This document shows, in pieces, positions 48,608 to 56,256 of a DNA stretch of 64,000 nucleotides. How positions within the stretch are numbered: the stretch's first letter is position 1; each line of letters begins with the position of its first letter. The stretch is from Halomonas sp. SpR8 (GTDB taxonomy: Bacteria; Pseudomonadota; Gammaproteobacteria; Pseudomonadales; Halomonadaceae): assembly GCF_031010195.1 (NCBI RefSeq), contig NZ_JAUAMC010000011.1, positions 1 to 64,000 of the forward strand, read 5' to 3'. Below the pieces are notes generated by a model. That model was not told the DNA's origin and searched no databases. It saw nothing but the letters and a program-made list of their open reading frames with translations. The translations under genes and the position numbers were made by a program.

Positions 48608-49345
48608 TTAAAAAAAAATTTTCCATAAAAAATAGATAATATTTTTTAAACATAAAATAGATATCACCACCTTTAATGCCATTCTAGCCAAGTCATCATT
48701 AACTTTATCTCTAAAATGAGTCCCTACATAAGAGCCAGCAACAGCAAAAACTGATGTAACTAAAATATGAGGAAGATAATCTTTAAAAACAAAACCCAAT
48801 GATGTAAAAACAATAATTTTAGCAACATTAACCACAGTATTAACTGCAGCATTTGTTACAACAACTTGATCTGGGTGATAACCTTCTTTGAAAAGAAGTG
48901 ATGTGCTTAGCGGGCCTGTTGCGCCAACATATAGAGACATAGAAGTCTGGACAGCGCCTAGAGAAGCATAACGACCAGGTATTTTTTTAAGAATACTGCT
49001 TATTGGCGTCCATAATATAAAAAGTATAAATACACTTGTAGTAACTGGTATAATAGCCACATCGATATATTGTAAAAGCTTTGCTCCAAACAATGTACCT
49101 ACTATTGAACCGACTAAAAAAAACAACAAAGGTTTAACACATGTATGCTTAACACCAAATACCCATCGGCTGAAGTTGCTAGAAAGCTGTACCGTTCCAT
49201 GTACTGGGATAATTACATTTGCTGGCAATATACCTGGAAGAGCAGCAAGTAGAAGAAGACCACCGCCCATTCCGACCATAGCAGTGATACACGAAGTGAC
49301 CAGCCCCAATACTGAAAGAAGTACCAATGTAGATAGAAGATCCAA
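48608..49345 (-). CDS. TauE/SafE-family membrane exporter
   Basis: Integral membrane protein of the sulfite/organic-anion exporter TauE/SafE family, 245 residues with about seven to eight transmembrane segments. Family marks are the N-terminal TAMVGMGGGLLLLAALPGILP repeat half near residue 21 and the second half SLYVGATGPLSTSLLF near 139. The start is TTG at 49345 with AGGAG 9 bases upstream (49352-49356); no ATG fits. It is AT-rich, lies between a dioxygenase remnant and the PhzF-like gene on the same strand, and would export the product of that locus. Substrate unknown. Confidence 0.8.
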   Translation of the reverse strand: MDLLSTLVLLSVLGLVTSCITAMVGMGGGLLLLAALPGILPANVIIPVHGTVQLSSNFSRWVFGVKHTCVKPLLFFLVGSIVGTLFGAKLLQYIDVAIIPVTTSVFILFILWTPISSILKKIPGRYASLGAVQTSMSLYVGATGPLSTSLLFKEGYHPDQVVVTNAAVNTVVNVAKIIVFTSLGFVFKDYLPHILVTSVFAVAGSYVGTHFRDKVNDDLARMALKVVISILCLKNIIYFLWKIFF

Positions 49346-49395
49346 TCTTAATACTCCTCATTGCTAAAAAATCACTCAAGTATAATATAAAAAAC

Positions 49396-49521
49396 CTACA
49401 CAAATCTGCTCTTCGATTTTTTCATCTGTAGTAACACGCAACACTCTTCTTCAGCTGGGAAAGCAGTTCGTGCATGCATGACAGATGAATTGTCTGCAAT
49501 AATAACTTGATTCTCTTTAAC
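49396..49521 (-). pseudogene. Remnant of a TauD/TfdA-family dioxygenase (C-terminus)
   Basis: Forty codons ending in a stop encode KENQVIIADNSSVMHARTAF and PAEEECCVLLQM, matching the C-terminal part of Fe(II)/2-oxoglutarate dioxygenases of the TauD/TfdA/asparagine-oxygenase group, where GDvliiDN..vlHgRt.F carries the last iron-binding His. An in-frame stop directly precedes it and no start is available. The Arg expected about 11-13 residues after the His is not seen. I read it as what is left after deletion of the gene body, on the same strand as, and 50 bases before, the exporter gene. Confidence 0.55.
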
Positions 49522-49556
49522 TTAACTAAAACCAAAATCATAAATCACGCATATAA

Positions 49557-49602
49557 AATATATATTAGAATAGAAATTAATCAACTGTCGTTTATGACAG
49601 GT
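49557..49602 (-). promoter_or_regulatory. Lux-box promoter facing the exporter and PhzF genes
   Basis: The minus strand from 49602 to 49583 reads ACCTGTCATAAACGACAGTT. This is a 20-base lux-box-like dyad with CTG-N10-CAG and the ACCTGT half-site of the Vibrio fischeri box. Exactly 20 bases further on lies TATATT (49562-49557), a near-consensus -10. That is the geometry of LuxR-activated promoters, where the box replaces the -35. It points at the dioxygenase remnant, exporter and PhzF-like genes. Confidence 0.6.
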
Positions 49603-49637
49603 CAATATAGATAAATTCTGTGATATAGTAACTTCCG

Positions 49638-49654
49638 GGCTCATTGCATGAGCC
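49638..49654. repeat. Short inverted repeat
   Basis: GGCTCAT / ATGAGCC with a 3-base loop, perfect over 7 pairs, 36 bases upstream of the lux box. No T-run on either side, so more likely a protein-binding site or chance than a terminator. Confidence 0.35.
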
Positions 49655-50039
49655 AAAAGGATACGACAGAGCTTATCTTAAATTACCTAAGACACTGAAA
49701 ATATTAAAACTAGTTGTTATATAAATGACCTTCATAGGGTTAACTTCAACCATTACACCATTTAGGCTAGATATCTTTTACTGGGTGTCGAAAAGGCAAG
49801 ATCGGGTGAAAATTATCGAAAATAACGCACTATATGCGAAAATATTTAATGGAAGAAATCAATGAAATCTGCCATTATAGAGTGGTCTTGAAAAAGATTA
49901 TTTTGACACAATAGTGGCTTGACGATACCACAAATTGATACTAAATATTAAAAAGAGCATCGCCAATCAGGTCAAACTTCTTGCTATATTAATATAGATG
50001 TGAAATTTCATAAACTTATCGACTTCAACAAAAGAAATG

Positions 50040-50801
50040 CTATATAACCCCATATAAAATTGCCTTAGATACCGCACTTACCTTATTACTTGCACCCATT
50101 TTATAAGAAACATTTTTAATATGAAACCTAACAGTAGACTCAGAAATTACCATTATTTTGGAAATTTCCCAATTTGTTTTCCCATCAGCAGCCCAAGCAA
50201 TAACTTCACGTTCTCTTTCAGTTACTTTATCTATTTTTGATTTTCTCTCTATCTTTACAGCACATGTATCGGTCATGACTTTATTAATAGCGGGCATTAC
50301 TAAATATGACAGAGCAAGTCTTGGGTCATTATCACGCATAAAAAAATCATCGCAGCTTGACGAAGCAATACTCAATAAGCTCCACTCCCCTCCGATGCTG
50401 TGAAGAGGCACAGTCCAGCCATACGACAATCCAAATTCCTTTGCCTCTTCCATAATAGGTTTATCACCAACAAGACCACAATCTATGTTAGACCATTTAA
50501 ACGGCATAACACTTTTTTTACAAATTTTGACAACTGGATCAAAAGATGCGTAACCGTTATAGTCATAATGGTCCCTCCACTCCTGCGGGTAGCCATTTAT
50601 CAAAATAATTTCATCTTTTTTATACCCATGATCTGACGGAGTAAAGCAAGCGTAAACGTAGTATTCACAGCCAACAAACTCAACAAAACTTGAAATACTA
50701 CTCAGGAGGTTTTCCTTATTTTTAGATTTTGATATTTTATCGATGTATGTTTCATACTCTTCATATAGGGATGTAAATGCTAACCTAGCACTATTCTTCA
50801 T
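50040..50801 (-). CDS. LuxR-family quorum-sensing regulator, no synthase nearby
   Basis: Transcription factor of 253 residues with an N-terminal autoinducer-binding domain (about 20-165) and a C-terminal LuxR helix-turn-helix (about 190-250, TEREREVIAWAADGKTNWEI, SESTVRFHIKN). The acyl-homoserine-lactone pocket residues of TraR/LuxR are kept with identical spacing: W75, Y79, D88, P89, W103, plus a Gly in YGWTVPLH near 128. This supports true signal binding. No LuxI gene is in the window, making it a LuxR solo locally. AGGAG precedes the ATG. AT-rich like the downstream genes, which carry a lux-box promoter. Confidence 0.88.
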   Translation of the reverse strand: MKNSARLAFTSLYEEYETYIDKISKSKNKENLLSSISSFVEFVGCEYYVYACFTPSDHGYKKDEIILINGYPQEWRDHYDYNGYASFDPVVKICKKSVMPFKWSNIDCGLVGDKPIMEEAKEFGLSYGWTVPLHSIGGEWSLLSIASSSCDDFFMRDNDPRLALSYLVMPAINKVMTDTCAVKIERKSKIDKVTEREREVIAWAADGKTNWEISKIMVISESTVRFHIKNVSYKMGASNKVSAVSKAILYGVI

Positions 50802-51249
50802 AATTTACTCCTATTATAAATATTTACAACTAAATTAAATTTTGCAACATATTACACTGCAAGTCTATTATTCATTATGTGTAGTAGAAACCGTACATAC
50901 AACTAAAATAAACATTAATTTCTTATTATTTCGTATACTTACAGAGCACACGCGCTCAATATCTAAGTGCAACTCTCTCTAATCGAGTATCGTGTTACCA
51001 TGGAAAACAACTATCATCAACTCAGCACTACTGTCCAAGTAACACTTATGTTAATGATGCGGCAGGAAGCCAGCCGAGTGTTACCATCAAAGACCGCTAC
51101 GCAGTTAATCATACCGGCGCTAGGTTTGATCCCGTTTTACACCATATTGGCACAGGTAGCTTGCCATATTTCACTGCTCACCATGCGCTGAGCCAAGGCC
51201 AAATTTAGAACCTTGCGAGCGACCTGAAGCGCTTAGTTGATCTCGCCCC
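50802..51249. other. Gap between luxR and fic genes
   Basis: This 448-base region includes the luxR promoter (AT-rich part, 50802-50950). From 50912 to 51208 a plus-strand frame is open but has no start codon; its end (for example KDRYAVNHTGARFDPVLHHI, then a stop) looks protein-like and could be a gene remnant that I do not recognise. Base composition returns towards the genome norm here, so this may be the right edge of the island. Confidence 0.35.
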
Positions 51250-51963
51250 CTAGCCAATGGATAGGTCTATTCTAAAATTTTTGATAATGGTCGGCTGTAA
51301 ACAGCTACGTAAGAAGGCATTCATGGGCCGCATATCGTTGCTAATGTAACAATCCATCATCAGGGCATTGAACTCTTGCTGACGCTTGGCGGGCACATTG
51401 ATCATCGGGAACCCGTAGGCCAGCAAAATGCCATTCATCATAAAGCGGCCAGTGCGCTTATTAACGTCCCAGAAGAATTGCGCCCTAGCCATCTGTAGAA
51501 AAGCAGTGATGGCTTGGTCGTAACTATCCTCTTCGCTTTCTACCTGCCGCTGAACCTCATGCCATCTAGCGTCAAGCTCATGAGGCGCTGGCGGCTCATA
51601 GTCAGAACCTGCGATCGTTACATAACCTGAACGAAACTTGCCCCACTCCAAGGCCTCTTCCTTGCCTGCGATGGCATGGATGTCTAGGGCGGTTTGCTTA
51701 TCAAAGCGAAATTGGCCTTTATCGACTAGCGCGAATATATGTTCCCACGCTTTTGCCTGGTTGATCGCCATATTCTGATCGCTGACTTGATGACCGCCAA
51801 CGGTTATACCATCCAGGATCGTCTGAACCTCCGGCAGAGTCATAGCGACCCCTTCCAGGTTCACAGCATCGTATACCAGAGCAGGCAAATCACGCACTGC
51901 CAATTGCCTAGCCAAGCGCACATTAGGCTTCATGTTCCACTGTTTATCATGTGCTGTTGCCAT
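51250..51963 (-). CDS. Fic-domain protein with altered catalytic motif
   Basis: Fic-fold protein, about 237 residues. Fic enzymes usually transfer AMP or another nucleotide moiety to target proteins using HxFx(D/E)GNxRxxR. Here the motif reads QFFWDVNKRTGR (162-173). The His is Gln, the Gly is Val, while Phe, Asp, Asn and both Arg remain. Near the N-terminus AVNLEGV carries the Glu of the inhibitory helix typical of self-inhibited Fic proteins. It may be a non-AMPylating or regulatory member. ATG 51963 is chosen; a GTG 19 codons earlier is possible, and neither has a strong ribosome-binding site. No toxin-antitoxin partner is seen. Confidence 0.82.
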   Translation of the reverse strand: MATAHDKQWNMKPNVRLARQLAVRDLPALVYDAVNLEGVAMTLPEVQTILDGITVGGHQVSDQNMAINQAKAWEHIFALVDKGQFRFDKQTALDIHAIAGKEEALEWGKFRSGYVTIAGSDYEPPAPHELDARWHEVQRQVESEEDSYDQAITAFLQMARAQFFWDVNKRTGRFMMNGILLAYGFPMINVPAKRQQEFNALMMDCYISNDMRPMNAFLRSCLQPTIIKNFRIDLSIG

Positions 51964-52176
51964 GGTGCCACGTCTCGTGTTCTGCAAATGGGACAAGTAT
52001 ATCGCTAAGGAATGGAGCACGTGTTGTGAGTAAGCTATCTATCACTATGAAGAACGAATAGTCTCTGATGACGCGCCCTTTTAACACCTCTCTGCTCGCG
52101 CATTTTCTACCAGTATCGACTCCGATAAATCGTGGCGGTGAAAGAACCTCTTAACCAGATAGCCCCGATGGACTTA

Positions 52177-52671
52177 CTACCGCTTGAATAAACGTTCTGA
52201 TCCTTGGATATCCCAGTACATAATATGCTGAGGCCCCGCAGCGCCGCCCAGGTATTGCTCACCTGTTTCATGGAAGCCCGCCTTTTGGTAACAGGTGTAA
52301 GCTGCGGGGTTCTTGGTGTTCACCGTCAGATAGATTCGAGGGTAATTCGCATAGTTCTCTTTTAGGTAGGGAAACAACGCTTTTACCGCCAGCGTACCAA
52401 GGCCTTTGCCCTGCTGCTTGGCGTCAATAATAAACGTGCGTAGGCCTATGCTGCCTTCCGTACAAAAGTCATAACCATCAGCATAGGCTATATCGATTTT
52501 GAAGCATCCTACCACCTGGTCATTGTGTTTAATCACATGCAGGTGTGTAGCCTCATTGCTATCAGCGAGAAACTCCTTAGCGGTGCCCACAAATTTCACC
52601 TGATCATCGCGCACCGCGATACTGCGTACCTTGGCGATATCCGCTGCATTAAGTTTTTCTAGCTTGATCAT
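52177..52671 (-). CDS. GNAT-family N-acetyltransferase
   Basis: Acetyl-CoA-dependent acyltransferase of 164 residues with unknown substrate. The acetyl-CoA loop is DAKQQGKGLGTLAVKAL near residue 87 (Q/RxxGxG/A type), followed by IYLTVNTKNPAAYTCYQKAGFHETGEQ near 114-140, the usual motif B. A short gene standing alone between fic and a small membrane protein gene; no operon link is evident. Confidence 0.85.
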   Translation of the reverse strand: MIKLEKLNAADIAKVRSIAVRDDQVKFVGTAKEFLADSNEATHLHVIKHNDQVVGCFKIDIAYADGYDFCTEGSIGLRTFIIDAKQQGKGLGTLAVKALFPYLKENYANYPRIYLTVNTKNPAAYTCYQKAGFHETGEQYLGGAAGPQHIMYWDIQGSERLFKR

Positions 52672-52772
52672 TTAGCACTCGTTTAAATGTTTACACAGCT
52701 GGCGCTTAGCCAGCAGTGCCGCTAAAGCAGTAGAGATAAGGCTGCACCACTGCAATGGACATTGACCGTCGG

Positions 52773-53228
52773 CTATGAATCAACACCTGCGTACTTAATC
52801 TTCTTATATAGCTTACCCATAAAGTTAGCTCCTACTATCAATCCTACGCTGATGACGAGAACGGACAGCGAGCCATAGGCAATAATGCCACCCCAGGCCC
52901 ACTGACTAATTGTTGTGCCTAGGTGTTGAACAAATAGATAGACGCCTATCAGAAAGCTACCTGCTCGCACCAAGCCTGCCTCACTAATATTTACGCTTGG
53001 ATCTACAACAGAGCCAGCATGGATTTTATTAGCCAACGCTCGTGCTGAAAACCATAGTACAACGCCCGCCGCCATGGGTATTAGCACTCCAGCTATCAAC
53101 ATAGGCAGCCATTCGTTTATTGACTCATCCGAGCCCGGGCTAAGCAGAATCGGGGACACTGACAGAAGAGGATTAAGCGCTAGGTAAATTGCCAACACAC
53201 GTATCAGTAGGATCGAAAAAATGTTCAT
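52773..53228 (-). CDS. Small membrane protein of unknown function
   Basis: Protein of 151 residues with four predicted transmembrane segments (about 5-25, 38-62, 85-108 and 115-138), the first starting directly at the N-terminus (FSILLIRVLAIYLALNPLLS). I do not recognise a family. It could be a simple conserved hypothetical integral membrane protein. No clear ribosome-binding site or operon partner. Confidence 0.6.
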   Translation of the reverse strand: MNIFSILLIRVLAIYLALNPLLSVSPILLSPGSDESINEWLPMLIAGVLIPMAAGVVLWFSARALANKIHAGSVVDPSVNISEAGLVRAGSFLIGVYLFVQHLGTTISQWAWGGIIAYGSLSVLVISVGLIVGANFMGKLYKKIKYAGVDS

Positions 53229-53312
53229 AGCATCAGTTTTTTTAAAGTCAGCATCATCCTAGGTCGTAATCACGAATGGATTACCCGCTTAAACAGTTAC
53301 TGCTAATTAACC

Positions 53313-53849
53313 TTACGCCTCTTCCGAAATCAGCGCCAGCAGATCGGTGACGCCTATATCCAAACCAGCTTGCGAGAGCAGCGTAGATACCTGCCCGCGG
53401 TGATGGGTCTGGTGGTTGAAGAAGTGATAGATAAGGCTTGAATAGCGCCGGGTGGAAGCGATTCCTTTGCTGTTGTGGTAGCTCAACGTGGTGCTCAAGT
53501 CTTCGTCTGTCAACGCTTCTATCCAGTTAATAATCACGCTATCCAGCCACTGACGGTGCACTTTTAGGCCATCCAAGTCATCAAACATGATTTGATTAAG
53601 GCGCTCGGGCATAGGCAACGCCACCATTACCGCAAGCGTGGCGGTAGAAGAAGGATGGGTTGCAAACCGCTTAAGCCACATGGTGTCCGCTACTACGATG
53701 TGATTCAGAGTGCTATAAATAGAGCCAAAAAAGGCGCCTCTATCCTCGATAAGCTCAGCTGTGCCCAGCTTGCTAGCCGTATCGTATACCTGTGCGTTCA
53801 TCCGCTCGTTATACGTGGCCATTAGTTTGAAGTGTTGTTGAAGTTGCAT
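53313..53849 (-). CDS. DinB-family protein (metal-dependent four-helix bundle)
   Basis: 178-residue protein of the DinB/YfiT superfamily, members of which include thiol transferases and damage-induced proteins of unknown role. Likely metal ligands are His in LNHIVVAD near residue 50 and the two-His pattern in FFNHQTHHRGQ near 142-150, at positions typical of the family. N-terminal helix LQQHFKLMATYNERMN is characteristic. Function in this organism cannot be told from context. Confidence 0.85.
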   Translation of the reverse strand: MQLQQHFKLMATYNERMNAQVYDTASKLGTAELIEDRGAFFGSIYSTLNHIVVADTMWLKRFATHPSSTATLAVMVALPMPERLNQIMFDDLDGLKVHRQWLDSVIINWIEALTDEDLSTTLSYHNSKGIASTRRYSSLIYHFFNHQTHHRGQVSTLLSQAGLDIGVTDLLALISEEA

Positions 53850-53918
53850 AAGTTTTAAGACCTTTCCTAGTCAGATGCAGCATCCCTGTAGAAAGCTCGT
53901 CATAAGGGTGCAGCAATA

Positions 53919-54650
53919 CTATCGCCCACCGGCAACATCCATAAATGCCCCCGTAACGTACGAAGCTTCATCCGAAAGCAACCAAGCAATGGTATTGGCC
54001 ACTTCCTCAGCGGCACCGCCACGCTGCATAGGAATTTGTGGTGCTAAACGATCTACCCGCCCAGGTTCACCACCATCGGCATGCATATCAGTGTAGATAA
54101 AACCGGGACGAACCGCGTTAACACGAATCCCCGCAGCGGCAACTTCACGAGACAACCCTTTAGTCAGGGTATCCATAGCGCCTTTTGATGCTGCGTAATC
54201 CACATACTCAAAGGGCGAGCCTGTTTGGGAGGCAAGCGAGGAGACATTAACGATGACACCGCCTGCTTGGAAGCGTCTAACGGCTTCTCTCGAACATAGA
54301 AAACAGCTAACCACGTTGCTATTGAGTACTTGGCTGAAGCGCTCAAGGTCGATATCAACCAATTTAGATTGAGTAAACAGAATGCCTGCATTATTGACCA
54401 GATGGGTAACATTTCCATAGCGCGCTTCTGCTGCATCAAATAGCCGGATCACGTCAATTTCACTACTGACATCCGCTTGATAGGCAAACGCTCGGCCACC
54501 TTCCCGGGTAATGGAATCAACCACATCATCCGCCCGCTCGCGGTTAGCAAGATAATTGACACACACCGCATAGCCTTTAGTCGCCAGCAGTTTTGCAGTC
54601 GCAGCTCCTATACCTCGGCTTCCTCCCGTCACGATAACCACTTTCGACAT
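53919..54650 (-). CDS. SDR-family oxidoreductase
   Basis: NAD(P)-dependent short-chain dehydrogenase/reductase of 243 residues. Cofactor motif TGGSRGIGAATA near residue 8, NNAGILF near 86, catalytic Ser in VNVSSLASQ near 138, and YVDYAASKGAM with Tyr and Lys near 154-158. The C-terminus SDEASYVTGAFMDVAGGR is of the classical FabG-like type. The substrate is not evident. Divergent from the radical SAM gene at 54822. Confidence 0.9.
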   Translation of the reverse strand: MSKVVIVTGGSRGIGAATAKLLATKGYAVCVNYLANRERADDVVDSITREGGRAFAYQADVSSEIDVIRLFDAAEARYGNVTHLVNNAGILFTQSKLVDIDLERFSQVLNSNVVSCFLCSREAVRRFQAGGVIVNVSSLASQTGSPFEYVDYAASKGAMDTLTKGLSREVAAAGIRVNAVRPGFIYTDMHADGGEPGRVDRLAPQIPMQRGGAAEEVANTIAWLLSDEASYVTGAFMDVAGGR

Positions 54651-54821
54651 GATGCCTCCTCGCTGGCGCTGTGTTCACAAATCCACTCATCAGATTAACT
54701 CCGTCATAGTGACTTGGGTAGTTTCACCAAAGCCAGCTGTCGTATTCATTCATTTGCGGACTATTGCTTTCTTACCTTTTCACAACTACTGTATATAAAA
54801 CCACTAAAAGGAGGTGAACAA

Positions 54822-55904
54822 ATGGCATCTCTTAACTCACCTTTTCAGCCAGCCACCTACAAAGGGCGCGGCGCGACGTACGACCCGCACAACCGTTTTT
54901 CGCCTACCCGTAGCGTGGCAGAAGATGACGGCTGGTGGCGGGAAGAAGCGTCAACGACCATCGCCACCGAAGTGCGCGAGGAAGTGAGCAAAAGCGCGCT
55001 CTCCTGGAATAAATCGCCGGATTTACCCTTTGATCGCTCGCTGAACCCCTACCGCGGCTGTGAGCACGGCTGCGTTTATTGCTACGCCCGCCCCTCCCAC
55101 GCCTACTGGGATTTATCGCCAGGGCTGGATTTTGAAACCAAATTGATTGCCCGCAGCGGGTTAGTGGAGCGGCTAGCCGAAGAGCTTTGTCATCCCAACT
55201 ATGTGTGCCGTCCGATCAATCTTTCCGGCAACACTGACTGCTACCAACCGCTTGAAGCCAAACACCAAACCACTCGGCGGTTGCTTGAGCTGCTTTTGGA
55301 GTGTCGCCATCCGGTAACGCTGGTGACTAAAAGCACCCTGGTGCTGCGCGATTTAGAGCTACTCGCGGAGATGGCCGAACACCGCTTGGTACGCGTATTT
55401 GTCAGTTTGACCAGCCTGGATGCCAATTTAAAACGCACCTTAGAGCCACGGGCGGCATCGCCTCAGGCGCGCTTGCGGGCGATTCGTGAACTAAATACAG
55501 CAGGCATTCCGGTGGGCACGCTGATTTCGCCGGTTATTCCGGGGCTGACGGATCATGAAATCGAAAACCTTTTGGAAGCTGCCAGCCGTTCGGGGGCACG
55601 CACCGCCGCCTGGATGTTGCTGCGTTTACCTTATGAAGTCGCGCCATTATTCGAGGCGTGGTTAGAAGCCCACTACCCGGAACGCGCCGCTAAAGTGATG
55701 AGCTTAATGCGCCAGTGCCGGGGCGGTAAGGCGTACGATGCCAAATTTGGTAAGCGCTTTCGCGGGGAAGGGGTATTTGCGGATTTAATCGCCCAACGCT
55801 TTGCCCGTGCCAGCCGCCAGTGGAACATGCAGGATCGCACCGAGCAGGGTTTGAACACCCGAGATTTTCGCCCGCCACGAGCACAGCATGATTTATTCAT
55901 TTAA
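54822..55904 (+). CDS. PA0069-family radical SAM protein
   Basis: Radical SAM enzyme of the spore photoproduct lyase-like group, 360 residues. The [4Fe-4S] cluster motif is NPYRGCEHGCVYCYARPSH near residue 75 (CxxxCxxC). Downstream SLTSLDANLKRTLEPRAASP and AGIPVGTLISPVIPGL follow the barrel pattern of this family. ATG 54822 has an excellent GGAGGTG 6 bases upstream, so a longer frame upstream is not used. The biochemical role of the family is not established, though a link to DNA repair has been proposed. Followed by a small winged-helix gene. Confidence 0.9.
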   Translation: MASLNSPFQPATYKGRGATYDPHNRFSPTRSVAEDDGWWREEASTTIATEVREEVSKSALSWNKSPDLPFDRSLNPYRGCEHGCVYCYARPSHAYWDLSPGLDFETKLIARSGLVERLAEELCHPNYVCRPINLSGNTDCYQPLEAKHQTTRRLLELLLECRHPVTLVTKSTLVLRDLELLAEMAEHRLVRVFVSLTSLDANLKRTLEPRAASPQARLRAIRELNTAGIPVGTLISPVIPGLTDHEIENLLEAASRSGARTAAWMLLRLPYEVAPLFEAWLEAHYPERAAKVMSLMRQCRGGKAYDAKFGKRFRGEGVFADLIAQRFARASRQWNMQDRTEQGLNTRDFRPPRAQHDLFI

Positions 55905-55945
55905 GCTAGGCGACACATGCATCAATTAGCTGCAAAGGAAGCCGA

Positions 55946-56245
55946 ATGCCCGTGCTTAGCAAAACCAAATCGAGTTTTTACCGCCGCTTATATGTCGCCC
56001 ATTTGATCGAACAAGGTATCGCCAGCGTGCCTGCGTTAATCGAGGCCACCGGCATGCCCCGGCGCACCGCCCAGGATACGATCGCCTCCCTGGCCGAGCT
56101 GGATATCGAGTGCGTCTTTAGCAAAGATGACGGCGAGCGCCACAACATTGGCCGCTACCAGATACGCGATTGGGGCGCGATAGATCCAAGCTGGGTAGCG
56201 ACAAATGCAGAACGGCTTAAACAAGCGCTAGGCTATTCGCTTTAA
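55946..56245 (+). CDS. Winged helix-turn-helix protein (HTH_43 type)
   Basis: Small DNA-binding-type protein of 99 residues. Residues about 10-60 fit a winged helix (LYVAHLIEQGIASVPALIEA then MPRRTAQDTIASLAELDIEC), and the C-terminal part GRYQIRDWGAIDPSWV matches the HTH_43 family as I recall it. It follows the radical SAM gene by 41 bases on the same strand and probably shares its transcript. It converges on the P-type ATPase gene with 11 bases between stops. Confidence 0.75.
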   Translation: MPVLSKTKSSFYRRLYVAHLIEQGIASVPALIEATGMPRRTAQDTIASLAELDIECVFSKDDGERHNIGRYQIRDWGAIDPSWVATNAERLKQALGYSL

Positions 56246-56256
56246 TGCGACTTACC

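Larger units (their letters stand above)
49346..50039. other. AT-rich gap with dioxygenase remnant and lux box
   Basis: This 694-base stretch between the exporter and luxR genes has no intact gene. It holds the TauD/TfdA-like remnant (49396-49521), the lux-box promoter (49557-49602) and a small inverted repeat at 49638. About 385 bases from 49655 to 50039 show nothing I can name. Confidence 0.6.

Noticed and set aside
49638..49654. Inverted repeat as luxR terminator
   Set aside because: No T-run follows on the minus strand and it is almost 400 bases past the luxR stop.
50967..51191. Open frame of 74 codons, plus strand, in the luxR-fic gap
   Set aside because: It overlaps another start-less frame with more protein-like content, has no clear ribosome-binding site and resembles no family that I know.
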